DNA from: a virus
Direction: 5' to 3' (one strand)
Virus record (IMG/VR): IMGVR_UViG_3300045010_000886
Location: 1-31,125 of that record
Length of the DNA: 31,125 bases
Every line of letters begins with the position of its first letter. Positions within the stretch are counted from its first letter, which is position 1. Shown here one piece after another: positions 1 through 7,947 of the stretch. The translations under genes and the position numbers were made by a program. Under the pieces are notes generated by a model that made no database searches, had not been told where the DNA came from, and worked only from the letters and a program-made list of their open reading frames with translations.

Positions 1-789
1 CAAAACAGAATCGACAAACTGCAGGCTTATCTTAAATATGGAAATTTTGCCGGCATGACTGCGGTAGCGGCACAGTCGAAACTCGAAGACGTTTTGGGTC
101 TTCCGCAAGGCTCCCTCAATTTCCGTATACAAGAGGGAACAGATAAACAATTGACTTTGTCGACAGAAGATCGAAAATTGATGGAGGAAATAATCGGTGC
201 GGCCGCAACCGGATTCAACACTAAGCCTTCATGGTGGGATAATGATACGCCGGACTGGTGGGCCAGGGGTTTGCAAATTAAAGGTGACAAAATCGTTCCA
301 GTGCACCCATCGGCAGAAGGCAACCCTGACACGAGAACCCCCCGTAGGGGCGTGTTTGGAGATACAGTAGCATCGAAACGATTAAAATCGACACTTGGCG
401 CTCATGCATCAATAAATGGCAGGCTTACCGGGAAGAGAACAATAACCAGCTCCCTAAGGTCGACCTACCTCGGGTCGCCGAGTTCGGATCATGCGGCTGG
501 GGCAGCATATGACCTGACTGGGCAAAATCTTGGCCAGTACGCGAAAATGGTAAGAAACGGCGGAGGTTTTGCGGAATTCCACGGCGTGAACGCAAATCGT
601 CACCTGCATGTTGTTCCGCGAGTCGGCGACACCTCGACAACCAAAGATAAAAATGGTTACAGCACGGCACATGCCCCAAGTGTCACGATCAACGTTTACC
701 CCTCACATGGAATGGACATCGACGCGCTCGTGGCAAAAATGATGAGGATGCAACAAAAAGCCATGCGCGACATTAACGAAAGGATGTAG
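1..789 (+). CDS. Tape measure protein, C-terminal part with M15-like peptidase domain (5' partial)
   Basis: The reading frame is open to the left edge of the window, so the ATG at 55 is internal and the gene starts outside. The order (tape measure, then baseplate) and the ending fit a tape measure C-terminus: a short beta segment (VTINVY) followed by a helix rich in Met, Lys and Arg. Counting from the ATG at 55, an SSDH-x2-G-x3-D motif (H146, D153) and an RHLHV motif (H183, H185) resemble the zinc ligands of LAS/M15-type peptidoglycan peptidases, which often occur in actinophage tape measure proteins. Such a domain would open peptidoglycan locally during DNA entry. The peptidase call rests on motifs only. 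Confidence 0.8.
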   Translation, partial: QNRIDKLQAYLKYGNFAGMTAVAAQSKLEDVLGLPQGSLNFRIQEGTDKQLTLSTEDRKLMEEIIGAAATGFNTKPSWWDNDTPDWWARGLQIKGDKIVPVHPSAEGNPDTRTPRRGVFGDTVASKRLKSTLGAHASINGRLTGKRTITSSLRSTYLGSPSSDHAAGAAYDLTGQNLGQYAKMVRNGGGFAEFHGVNANRHLHVVPRVGDTSTTKDKNGYSTAHAPSVTINVYPSHGMDIDALVAKMMRMQQKAMRDINERM

Positions 790-791
790 GT

Positions 792-1481
792 GTGGCAACT
801 AGTCAAACCGGACGGGCAATAGTAAACGTTGGCATCAAGGTGGCGATCACCAATTGGCTTCTGCCTAATCAAACAAAAATTCCAACTGCCGGAGACCCTC
901 CAAAGATAATACAAATTATTGACAACGGAAAAGAGTTTCAGTTTCCCTATCGTCCGCTTCCGATTCAACACGAGGGTTACGGGCCAGAGTTTTCGGAAAT
1001 AGAACGACCATACGACAAACCGTTGCTCGAAATAAAATCAGGCAAACTGCGACGTTTTACTTTTGAAGTTCCGCTCGCGATATTTGACGACTCCATGGTC
1101 AACAACGTTGACGAAAACATGGAGCGGTTGAAAGAAATCGCCGATGACGGAATACCGGTTAGATTTCAAAAAATGCCGGTGTCGATCACGTCTTCGAATT
1201 GGTATATTTCAGAGTTGTCGTTCAGTCAAGACAGAACTTTGCGCAATGGGCCAACCACAAGATTTACTGCATCTATGGGATTTGTTGAATATACACCCTA
1301 TAGACCCAAATTTGTTTTTTTGCGGCCCATTTCGTATGGCGTTCCGAAAAAGGTAAGCAAAAAAGCGTCTTCTGTGAGCCAACAGGCTTTTGATAAACTC
1401 TCTGTTTGGTCAGTTGCGGTCGCACAGGGAAAGACCCCTCCGACGCCAACACCGACAAACCCCGACTACCCTCCGGATTGA
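792..1481 (+). CDS. Tail/baseplate protein between tape measure and hub
   Basis: A 229-aa protein starting with GTG, 2 nt after the tape measure stop, with AAAGG upstream. I see no signature motif. The middle holds a beta-rich region (around FTFEVPLAIFDD) and a charged helix, and the C-terminus is a short proline/threonine linker (TPPTPTPTNP). In contractile-tail phages this position is commonly taken by the protein that joins tube and hub, for example LysM/XkdP or gp53-type proteins. That role is inferred from position. The adjacent hub and spike genes are consistent with it. Confidence 0.75.
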   Translation: MATSQTGRAIVNVGIKVAITNWLLPNQTKIPTAGDPPKIIQIIDNGKEFQFPYRPLPIQHEGYGPEFSEIERPYDKPLLEIKSGKLRRFTFEVPLAIFDDSMVNNVDENMERLKEIADDGIPVRFQKMPVSITSSNWYISELSFSQDRTLRNGPTTRFTASMGFVEYTPYRPKFVFLRPISYGVPKKVSKKASSVSQQAFDKLSVWSVAVAQGKTPPTPTPTNPDYPPD

Positions 1482-1485
1482 TTTT

Positions 1486-3051
1486 GTGGCGGCGAATTCT
1501 CCTCTCCCCTACTATCCGACCGCTGCTGATGCTGGCTTGAGAGAAGATGATGTTTTCCTGTACGGAAATATAAATCTTCTTACCCGGGTTGTCAATCCAA
1601 ACAAACCGAACTCTTTAGATACGCTGAAGTCGATCTTGATAACACAAAAAATGTTTATTGGGGCTGTAATAAAACGGGCAACCATAGGTATACCGACGCT
1701 TAGTTCGGATGGCATTGAACTTACTGACGAACAATCGAGATTAGTTTTCAAGCAGACCGGATCTCATGTCGGAATTTTTTCTTCACCGAAAGTTGCCAAC
1801 AAATATCTCAAGAAACTTTCGGAAGCAAGCGGATATGTTCAGCGTGTTGTACTGGCCGCCCAGCGTGGTATGACCGATCAACTCGGTTTATCGACGCGTA
1901 ATTATTTGACTTCCCCGTTTGATATTTACAGAACGCCACAAAATGTAAATTCTCCACCCGTCAAAGAAGCAACTTTGCAACCCAATAGACTTGGCGATCT
2001 AATTTCTATTCCCGATGTTCCACCGGATTCAGAAATCGCTCTTTCTATTGCAAGAAACTTGACGGCAATCAATGTGAGCTATGACATAACGGCAACTACG
2101 GAAGTTTCCATGAAACTGGTCGACCAGAACTATTACATGATGGAAAACAACTATTTTGTTCTTAGAAGAGTGATCAAGTATCGAGGAAGAGAATATGAGG
2201 TGGCCGTCGTCGATGTGGATGTGGAAGAATCCGTTCCGGTGCTGAACGTGAAATTGAGATCCAGATCTGTCCAGAGGATGAAAAGAGATAAAACTGCTGG
2301 AAATATGGGCGCATCGAGCGGATACGATTTGGCTCAAAAATTAGCGCGAAAATACGGTTTGACATTTTTCGGAGACGCAAATCCGTCAAAAGCACAAAAA
2401 TCACAGAGCGTGGTCACTGCGAATACGTCAAAAAATGATGATTCGGTCTGGGATGTGTTGACAAGAACGGCCGGCGATAACGAGTCTGCTTGTTTTGAAA
2501 TGGATGGGGCGCTGATTTATGGCTCGGAAAGATTTTTGATCGGCAAATTCGGTCTTTATGAATATTACGACACCCCGATTATCGGCTACGAACAAGGATT
2601 GAGTACAGCTTTTGGTAGGGACCAAAGCGATACAAGTCTTTACATCCCGCTTGCATATCTTCCTAAAAACGTATTAGAAAAGTATGGAAAACAAGGAACA
2701 GATCTCGAAGACGTTATGAAACTTTTCGGGTTGGTGTCATGGCCGTCTTTTAGGTCCTCCGAAAATGATCCGCTCGAAGCAGATGGTTCTTGTTCTGTTA
2801 TAAAGCCAAATGGTTGTCTGATCAGACCCGGGCATACGGTCTATGTCGGACCACTTCCAACTTTTTTCCGAGGTAATTACTTGGTAAACAGTGTCACTTT
2901 CAGTGAAGCAACCAATGACCCCGTTGAAGTTTCTTTCAAAACACCCACCAAGCCAGAGTCTCAAAAAAATCATCCCACGGTCGGCGTACGGCCCGGAACA
3001 ATGAGCTTTGCTAGATATAAAACTCCCAAGACAGCTCCGAACGACGAATAA
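1486..3051 (+). CDS. Baseplate hub protein (gpD/XkdQ/gp27-like)
   Basis: The likely start is GTG 1486, 4 nt after the previous stop. An ATG at 1390 is in frame but would overlap the upstream gene by 92 nt and add a basic, low-complexity peptide. The product is 521 aa. A segment around NDDSVWDVLTRTAG followed by ALIYGS matches the pattern of late-control-D/XkdQ hub proteins, in which a short domain binds the tube end. The C-terminal part (CLIRPGHTVYVGPLP) fits the final beta domain of this family. It would form the central hub that carries the spike encoded next. Order hub-spike-gp25-gpJ is the classic myovirus baseplate order. Confidence 0.8.
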   Translation: MAANSPLPYYPTAADAGLREDDVFLYGNINLLTRVVNPNKPNSLDTLKSILITQKMFIGAVIKRATIGIPTLSSDGIELTDEQSRLVFKQTGSHVGIFSSPKVANKYLKKLSEASGYVQRVVLAAQRGMTDQLGLSTRNYLTSPFDIYRTPQNVNSPPVKEATLQPNRLGDLISIPDVPPDSEIALSIARNLTAINVSYDITATTEVSMKLVDQNYYMMENNYFVLRRVIKYRGREYEVAVVDVDVEESVPVLNVKLRSRSVQRMKRDKTAGNMGASSGYDLAQKLARKYGLTFFGDANPSKAQKSQSVVTANTSKNDDSVWDVLTRTAGDNESACFEMDGALIYGSERFLIGKFGLYEYYDTPIIGYEQGLSTAFGRDQSDTSLYIPLAYLPKNVLEKYGKQGTDLEDVMKLFGLVSWPSFRSSENDPLEADGSCSVIKPNGCLIRPGHTVYVGPLPTFFRGNYLVNSVTFSEATNDPVEVSFKTPTKPESQKNHPTVGVRPGTMSFARYKTPKTAPNDE

Positions 3052-3053
3052 AC

Positions 3054-3497
3054 ATGACAAACATAAAAAATAGTCGTGGAACGACAACCAATCCCCAAAA
3101 GGGTTCTTCGGCGCCCGGTCGACCAAGTGGAATATTTCTTGGAATTTGCACGAAAACGACTGGCGGTGTGTATGTGAGAATACCCAATCTCACACGCGGG
3201 AGTAACGCAAACTTTGGACCGTGCAAAGTCGTTGGCCTGTATCCGCCGGTAGGTTCCTACGTCCTTTGTGCTTTTATGGAGGATAGAAATGAAGAAATAG
3301 TTGTTTTGGGCAAGATTGTTTCAACAAATGTTCTGCAAAACACTGGGACCCCCACGATAGATACAGATGCGGCCACAAAAAAATATGTGGATGATCTGAT
3401 TCATCTTCTCCAAACACAGATAAACGGGTTACAAACTCAGGTAACCAACCTTCGAAACACATACAACACGCATATCGCCCATCCGCCCCAATCCTGA
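3054..3497 (+). CDS. Baseplate spike, OB-fold (gpV/gp5-like)
   Basis: A 147-aa protein. Residues of about 25-90 form an OB-fold-like region (GIFLGICTKTTGGVYVRIPNL, then a PPVGSYVLCAF strand and a VVLGKI strand), as seen at the start of T4 gp5 and P2 gpV. It is followed by a DAATKKYVDD motif, common in phage fibre and spike proteins, and a predicted coiled coil (HLLQTQINGLQTQVTNLRN). No lysozyme domain and no clear beta-helix needle follow, so it is short for a spike. It may trimerise through the coiled coil. The start ATG 3054 is 2 nt after the hub stop. Confidence 0.75.
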   Translation: MTNIKNSRGTTTNPQKGSSAPGRPSGIFLGICTKTTGGVYVRIPNLTRGSNANFGPCKVVGLYPPVGSYVLCAFMEDRNEEIVVLGKIVSTNVLQNTGTPTIDTDAATKKYVDDLIHLLQTQINGLQTQVTNLRNTYNTHIAHPPQS

Positions 3498-3537
3498 TCA
3501 TTCTTGGCTACACAACTGGAAATGGCAGAATAGACCT

Positions 3538-3831
3538 ATGGCAAATTTACGGATTCCTTTTGATATTGTCAATGGTTCTGTTGTCGTAGTTGAGGACGGT
3601 TCTATTGAATCAAAAGCACAAGTGGTCGCGTTTGCTGTGCAAACACATCGCGGCGAATTGCCGCTTGAGCCGACATTTGGTATTTCTGATCCGACATATG
3701 AACCTGGTAATATTTTTGAAACAACGGCAGTCATTTCTCAATTTTGGCCCGAAATAATAGTTGAAGAAATCAAGCTCGTCCCCATCGGCGCAGACGGCCG
3801 CGTTGAAGTTGCGATAAAAGTAGGTCGGTAG
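3538..3831 (+). CDS. Baseplate wedge protein, gp25/gpW-like
   Basis: A 97-aa protein, the usual size for the gp25-like family. The typical signature is visible: a helix ending in THRGE followed by LPLEPTFGISD, corresponding to the family's ERGE...P.FG core, then a helix (VISQFWPEII) and two beta strands (EIKLVPIG, RVEVAIKV). Members sit in the baseplate wedge and are linked to the start of sheath contraction. A 40-nt gap precedes the gene. It is followed 4 nt later by the gpJ-like wedge gene, its structural partner in other phages. Confidence 0.9.
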   Translation: MANLRIPFDIVNGSVVVVEDGSIESKAQVVAFAVQTHRGELPLEPTFGISDPTYEPGNIFETTAVISQFWPEIIVEEIKLVPIGADGRVEVAIKVGR

Positions 3832-3835
3832 TTTT

Positions 3836-5311
3836 ATGGGTTCTATTGATTTCAGCCAATACATCGACCTTACGATCGATGACAAAAGCCCTTCGGAAAT
3901 ATACGAGGAGGCGGTCGAATACGGAAGAAATGCTCTTCCGGAGCTAAACCCGCGGGCCGGCACCCTCGAAGATGCGCTCATGCAGTCATTTGCGTATATC
4001 GGATCAGCAACGATCGGCGCTATCAACCGACTTCCGGACGGACTGATGGAGGGTGTTCTCAAGCTTCATGGATTGGAGCGTCTTGAGGCGACGTTTGCGA
4101 CACTCAACGTTGAATTCACCCTTTCGGAACTTGGTGGATCGGTTCCTGCGGGAACGGCCGTAATTTACAATTACAACAATGGGCAAGATGTCGAGCAGTG
4201 TGCATTTGAGCTGGCTGAAACATTGATAGCCGCATCAAACTCATACACGGTTGTTGGGATCGTTACATCGGTCAAATCCGGCGTTATTCCAAATATTCCG
4301 GCTGGAGCGGTGCTAGCGATTTCGGAACCAAGCTCGATAATTCTTTTGTGTGAATCTGTTGAAGCTTTGACGCAGGGAAACACAGCAGAGACATCGGAAG
4401 AATATTTTGCGCGTGGCACCTCGTATCTGCAATCCCTTTCTCGAGTTCTCACCACTGGCAGACAAGTTGAAAATTTTATCCTTACGACGTTCGCCGACGT
4501 AAAAAGATGCAAGGTTTATGACTTGGCAAAAGCTGTCGTTTTCAATGCCGCCCAAAACGCCACCAATTTGACCAAAAATGGCGCAACAGCAACAGTCGAA
4601 ACCAACTCTGCTTTTGCGACAGCGTCGGCCGGTGATCCCGTGTATCGAGTGTTGTCTCCAGAATTTTATGGAAATACTCAATATTCATTTTTCAAGTCAG
4701 GAACGTTCATCGGAACGTTTTCCGGCAATAATCTTGAGATTTCCAATCCGGTTGGAGGAACTGGATCTTCGGGCCCTGTAAACGTAGTAAATCTTACTGA
4801 ACTCGATCTTTTGACAATTGAGTCGAATCCTGACCCTGGATTTTTCGCCATTTTTGTTTGTGGCCAAAACGGAACTCCGATTTCTCAATCGCTGAAAACA
4901 AAAATTAGAGAATCAATTGAAGAACGAATTGTGGCTGGTTTGTCTTTTGAAATTTTGGACATCTGGACGTACGATCTCAAGTTCAGTATTTCCATTGCCG
5001 TAGATCCGAGTTACATTGCCGACGACGTGGTTGACGAAGTAAAAGCAGCGATCGAAACTGGTATTTCTCCTGACGAATGGAAGAATTGGGATTCGGTAGT
5101 GAGAATTTTCGATATCGTTGTTGAAGCTTCACGAATCGCGGGTGTTTCTTATGTTTTCGCTGTTTCTGCAACTGAGCTGACATACCCAGCAACGGCCCCA
5201 GGAAATAATTTGCTCTATGCGGAATCGACTAACGGGTCTCAACTAATCGGTTACGCGCCGAGTTACGCAGGACTTCTCCCCAGGGCAACCGTTCAAGTGT
5301 CCGTTGCGTGA
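3836..5311 (+). CDS. Baseplate wedge protein, gpJ/gp6-like
   Basis: A 491-aa protein of the baseplate J family. Support: the N-terminal pattern of a long helix with IYEEAVEY and a segment ending in GLERLEATFATLNVEFTL; the G-x-VPAGTAV strand; and IPAGAV followed by a region with EALTQGNTAETSEEYFARG and a helical stretch before VKRCKVYD, which are hallmarks of this family. The C-terminal third (ISIAVDPSYIADDVVDEVKAAI) also fits. It forms the inner baseplate wedge ring together with the gp25-like protein encoded just upstream. Confidence 0.9.
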   Translation: MGSIDFSQYIDLTIDDKSPSEIYEEAVEYGRNALPELNPRAGTLEDALMQSFAYIGSATIGAINRLPDGLMEGVLKLHGLERLEATFATLNVEFTLSELGGSVPAGTAVIYNYNNGQDVEQCAFELAETLIAASNSYTVVGIVTSVKSGVIPNIPAGAVLAISEPSSIILLCESVEALTQGNTAETSEEYFARGTSYLQSLSRVLTTGRQVENFILTTFADVKRCKVYDLAKAVVFNAAQNATNLTKNGATATVETNSAFATASAGDPVYRVLSPEFYGNTQYSFFKSGTFIGTFSGNNLEISNPVGGTGSSGPVNVVNLTELDLLTIESNPDPGFFAIFVCGQNGTPISQSLKTKIRESIEERIVAGLSFEILDIWTYDLKFSISIAVDPSYIADDVVDEVKAAIETGISPDEWKNWDSVVRIFDIVVEASRIAGVSYVFAVSATELTYPATAPGNNLLYAESTNGSQLIGYAPSYAGLLPRATVQVSVA

Positions 5312-5314
5312 CTC

Positions 5315-6565
5315 ATGCGTTCTGTCAACCGATTTTCCGACGTTGACGCACAACTTAGTGCGTTCGGCCAAACTCAAAGCTGGCAAGTTTCTAACGCGAT
5401 TTTCAATGCGCAGGGTTTGTCCACCTTCAGGCCGGGAAAATATCGACAAGCTGCGATGTTGCGCATAAATCCAGATCTTCCAACTTCTGTGTATATTGCC
5501 GGCGTCGACGGAGACATGGACGATCTAAACGAGCAAATGACTTTTGTTTTTGCTGTTCGCATGCAACTTGGTGGTTCGATCGAAGTTACTGTTTCCGAAA
5601 CCGTCTATAACAACATCTACAGCGAAACCATAACGATTGAATCGTCAACGACTACTTCTGCGACGTCAATTAATTTGGGTTCAGCAACAGAAACATTCAA
5701 TTGGACGGTAGTGAGACTTAAACCATTTTTGATATCCGGAAATGGAACAGTTGCCCCCTCGTATAACTTTCTTATCAATTTTGATCCGGCCGGAACTAAC
5801 GAAACTTTTTATTTCACCTCGCCAACAATGATGCGCTACTACGAATTGTTGGATAAAAATTCTGTAATGGTGAGTCTTGGGACAAAACTGCCAGATTGGA
5901 TTTTAAAAAAAGAGCTGAGCGTAGAATCCAATCCGAACGTAAAAATGCTTCGTTTTATGGACATTGCTTCGGACTATATAGACAAAGCAAATGAATATCT
6001 CTCAAAATTTTTATACGCTGATATTTCTGATGGCTACAACGAGAACGTCGATGACACCAAGAGCACTCTTGTAGATCCGACCGTGGCCGACTATCAGACT
6101 TTGTTGTGGTTGCTTGTTTTTACGTTTACTTATCCAATAGCGCGATATCGGCTTTCACCAGACTATGAGCCGACGCCATTCATTCTTGACGAGAGCGAAC
6201 TCGACGGGACAGACAGAATTATTTTGACCGCATCAGAAGAACTGCTTCCCCCGGCAATTTCGCGGGAAACTCAAATTGCGCTGCTTAGGTGGCAAGCACG
6301 GACCAGTTATTACGGCGGTTTTGCTGGAACCCTGCCGGCCGTTCGCGAGTCAGCAAAACAGATGCTGACCGGGAACAAAACAATTACAATTTCTTACAAT
6401 TACGAGACGACTCCATGGGTTATAAACATTTTTACTCCGTGGAACGAAACGCTTGGTGGAGACGTAAGCCTTATCGGTTCATCGTCGACGATTGTCATGG
6501 AAGCTATTTCTTACGCAAAACCACTTGGAGTCTTGGTGAACCATCAGATGACCGCAGCGGTTTAG
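5315..6565 (+). CDS. Baseplate/tail protein, gpI-like
   Basis: A 416-aa protein starting 3 nt after the gpJ-like stop. Family signs are LPDWILKKEL, then a helix with MLRFMDIASDYIDKANEYL, and a C-terminal segment with QIALLRWQARTSYYGGFAGTL and KPLGVLVNHQM; P2 gpI-type proteins end in a similar way. The N-terminal ~150 residues form a beta-rich domain (Thr/Ser-rich strands) that is extra relative to short gpI proteins and may be a fibre-docking or carbohydrate-binding module. No clear Shine-Dalgarno sequence precedes the start, so it is probably coupled to gpJ translation. Confidence 0.75.
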   Translation: MRSVNRFSDVDAQLSAFGQTQSWQVSNAIFNAQGLSTFRPGKYRQAAMLRINPDLPTSVYIAGVDGDMDDLNEQMTFVFAVRMQLGGSIEVTVSETVYNNIYSETITIESSTTTSATSINLGSATETFNWTVVRLKPFLISGNGTVAPSYNFLINFDPAGTNETFYFTSPTMMRYYELLDKNSVMVSLGTKLPDWILKKELSVESNPNVKMLRFMDIASDYIDKANEYLSKFLYADISDGYNENVDDTKSTLVDPTVADYQTLLWLLVFTFTYPIARYRLSPDYEPTPFILDESELDGTDRIILTASEELLPPAISRETQIALLRWQARTSYYGGFAGTLPAVRESAKQMLTGNKTITISYNYETTPWVINIFTPWNETLGGDVSLIGSSSTIVMEAISYAKPLGVLVNHQMTAAV

Positions 6566-6573
6566 CTTTGGGG

Positions 6574-6579
6574 TATAAT
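6574..6579 (+). promoter_or_regulatory. Possible -10 element (TATAAT)
   Basis: A perfect TATAAT lies in the 33-nt gap between the baseplate and the next small gene. No good -35 hexamer is present at 16-18 nt spacing. If used, the transcript would start about 13 nt before the ATG at 6599 and keep its GGAGG site (6589-6593). Confidence 0.3.
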
Positions 6580-6598
6580 TTGATTACCGGAGGCTTTC

Positions 6599-6832
6599 AT
6601 GGCCGACAATGATGAAGGTTCACTAGATAAGTTGTTTGAACAACTTGTGCGGGAAATACTCCCATCCACAATAATTACAAACTTCATACTCGTGGCCGAA
6701 ATTGTCAACGATGACGGAACCGACCTGAACGTAACGGTGTCTTCCACTTTGACACCGTGGCTTGCTTTGGGAATGATTCGGTCAGCAGAAGAAATGATTA
6801 CTTCCGGAGAATGCAATTTCCCTTCAATATAG
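6599..6832 (+). CDS. Small conserved-looking phage protein, unknown
   Basis: A 77-aa protein with a strong GGAGG site 5 nt upstream of the ATG. I do not recognise a named family. The sequence has an acidic N-terminus, a helix (LDKLFEQLVREIL), two beta strands (NFILVAEIV, DLNVTVSST) and a second helix (PWLALGMIRSAEEMI). The layout (alpha-beta-beta-alpha, ending in a helix with a GMI-x-SAEE motif) resembles small proteins often found near lysis or fibre genes in actinophages. It sits immediately before the holin and may share its transcript. No membrane segment. Confidence 0.7.
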   Translation: MADNDEGSLDKLFEQLVREILPSTIITNFILVAEIVNDDGTDLNVTVSSTLTPWLALGMIRSAEEMITSGECNFPSI

Positions 6833-6841
6833 GAGAAAAAC

Positions 6842-7057
6842 ATGAACATGAAATTCATCAAAGACACAGCAGAACGAACAGTGACAGCTTTTCTGACTGC
6901 CTACCTGGGTGCCTGGGTTGCCGCAGGTAGCTCTTTCGACGCCCTGTTGGACAGCAACAACCTGAAGATCGGCGTAACTGCGGCCGTGTTGTCGGTTGCG
7001 GCAGCACTCGGCTTGAAGAGGGTCGGTCCCAACAAGGATTCAGCGTCGATTCTCTGA
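6842..7057 (+). CDS. Holin, r1t-like
   Basis: A 71-aa protein with an ATG at 6842 (a second ATG at 6848 is possible) and AGGAG upstream. It starts with a charged segment (KFIKDTAERTVTAF), followed by a hydrophobic helix (LTAYLGAWVAAG), a short polar loop (LDSNNLKIG) and a second hydrophobic helix (VTAAVLSVAAALGL), ending with a polar tail. This two-helix plan with the KDTAERTV-like start is typical of the r1t holin family of Gram-positive phages. It would form the membrane lesion that releases the endolysin. Unusually, it lies 18 kb from the endolysin gene at 25337. Confidence 0.8.
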   Translation: MNMKFIKDTAERTVTAFLTAYLGAWVAAGSSFDALLDSNNLKIGVTAAVLSVAAALGLKRVGPNKDSASIL

Positions 7058-7126
7058 GATTCTTTGCCTCGTTGGCAGGCGCTCTAATCTACAATGGATT
7101 GAAGTAGTAGGTGAAGGTGCCTGTCA

Positions 7127-7528
7127 ATGATTGCTGGGGTTTACAATATTATTTGCGAACAGGGCTCGGAGCTGAACCTGCTTGTCCAGGTTGAGCAACC
7201 CGATCTTGCGACTGACCCGACTGGCCAAACGTATGAACCGTTTGACCTTAGGGGGTATACGGCAAGAATGCAGGTTCGCAGAACAATTGAAAGCCCGAAC
7301 GTTATAGTGAATCTCACGACCGAAAATGGTGGGTTGAACATAAATCCAGATTCGGTAGAACCTTTTCCCGGTTTTGAATACAACAACCTTCAAATTTTTA
7401 TGTCGCATTCGCAGACTGCAGCTCTCACAAGTGGTGGTGTTTACGATATTGAACTGGTCAGCGAAGACGGCAACGTTCACAGGCTGCTCCGGGGAGAGTT
7501 CAAATTCGCTTACGAGGTGACCAGATGA
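7127..7528 (+). CDS. Beta-rich fibre-region protein, unknown
   Basis: A 133-aa protein with GAAGGTG about 8 nt upstream of the ATG. It is mostly predicted beta strands: GSELNLLVQV, DLRGYTARMQVRR, NVIVNLTTENGGL, GGVYDIELV and VHRLLRGEFKFAYEV. This resembles the N-terminal beta-sandwich of some receptor-binding-protein adaptor proteins (BppU-like), but that is structural pattern matching only. Its stop overlaps the next start (ATGA at 7525), so the two are translationally coupled and probably made in similar amounts. Confidence 0.7.
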   Translation: MIAGVYNIICEQGSELNLLVQVEQPDLATDPTGQTYEPFDLRGYTARMQVRRTIESPNVIVNLTTENGGLNINPDSVEPFPGFEYNNLQIFMSHSQTAALTSGGVYDIELVSEDGNVHRLLRGEFKFAYEVTR

Positions 7529-7938
7529 CGGCAAGTGAAGTTAGAGAAGTACAAAACAGGGTTATCGTTCAGCTCCATAGCCCTTATGGCCCGCGGGGTC
7601 GTGGTTGGTTTTCTGGCATCGGAAATCCAAACAACGACATCGGCAAGCCCGGCGACTTCTATATTGACCTTCAAACCTCAAGGTATTTCGGACCAAAGAC
7701 AGATACCGGTTGGCCGCCACCGTTTTTTACAGCGGGAGCCTATGTCACCCGCTATCAGCACGTTCAGTCGACTCCGTCTGCAGAATGGATTATTCACCAC
7801 GGATTGGGCGGAAAGCCGTCGATTGTTGTCGTTGATACTGCCGGCACGGTAGTCATTGGCGAAATAACTTACGTTTCCGACCTTGAAATTCGTGTAGAAT
7901 TTACATCGGCGTTTGCCGGTTACGCCTATCTAACATAA
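7525..7938 (+). CDS. Small tail fibre/tip protein
   Basis: A 137-aa protein. The N-terminal part has GNPNNDIGKPGDFYIDLQT and YFGPKTDTGW, a short motif seen at the end of collagen-like or fibre shafts (GDFYID, YGPK). The C-terminal ~60 residues (WIIHHGLGGKPSIVVVD, then GEITYVSDLEIRVEF and AGYAYL) match the small beta domain common at the tip of phage fibres, with a WxIxHxLG start. It is a minimal fibre that probably attaches to the baseplate together with its coupled neighbour. Confidence 0.75.
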   Translation: MTASEVREVQNRVIVQLHSPYGPRGRGWFSGIGNPNNDIGKPGDFYIDLQTSRYFGPKTDTGWPPPFFTAGAYVTRYQHVQSTPSAEWIIHHGLGGKPSIVVVDTAGTVVIGEITYVSDLEIRVEFTSAFAGYAYLT

Positions 7939-7947
7939 GGAAGTTGC

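Noticed and set aside
7064-7095. Promoter TTGCCT ... TACAAT before the gene at 7127
   Set aside because: The spacing is 20 nt and the -35 is poor; an adjacent weak TGCC/GGCA hairpin also has no T-tract, so neither was listed as a feature.
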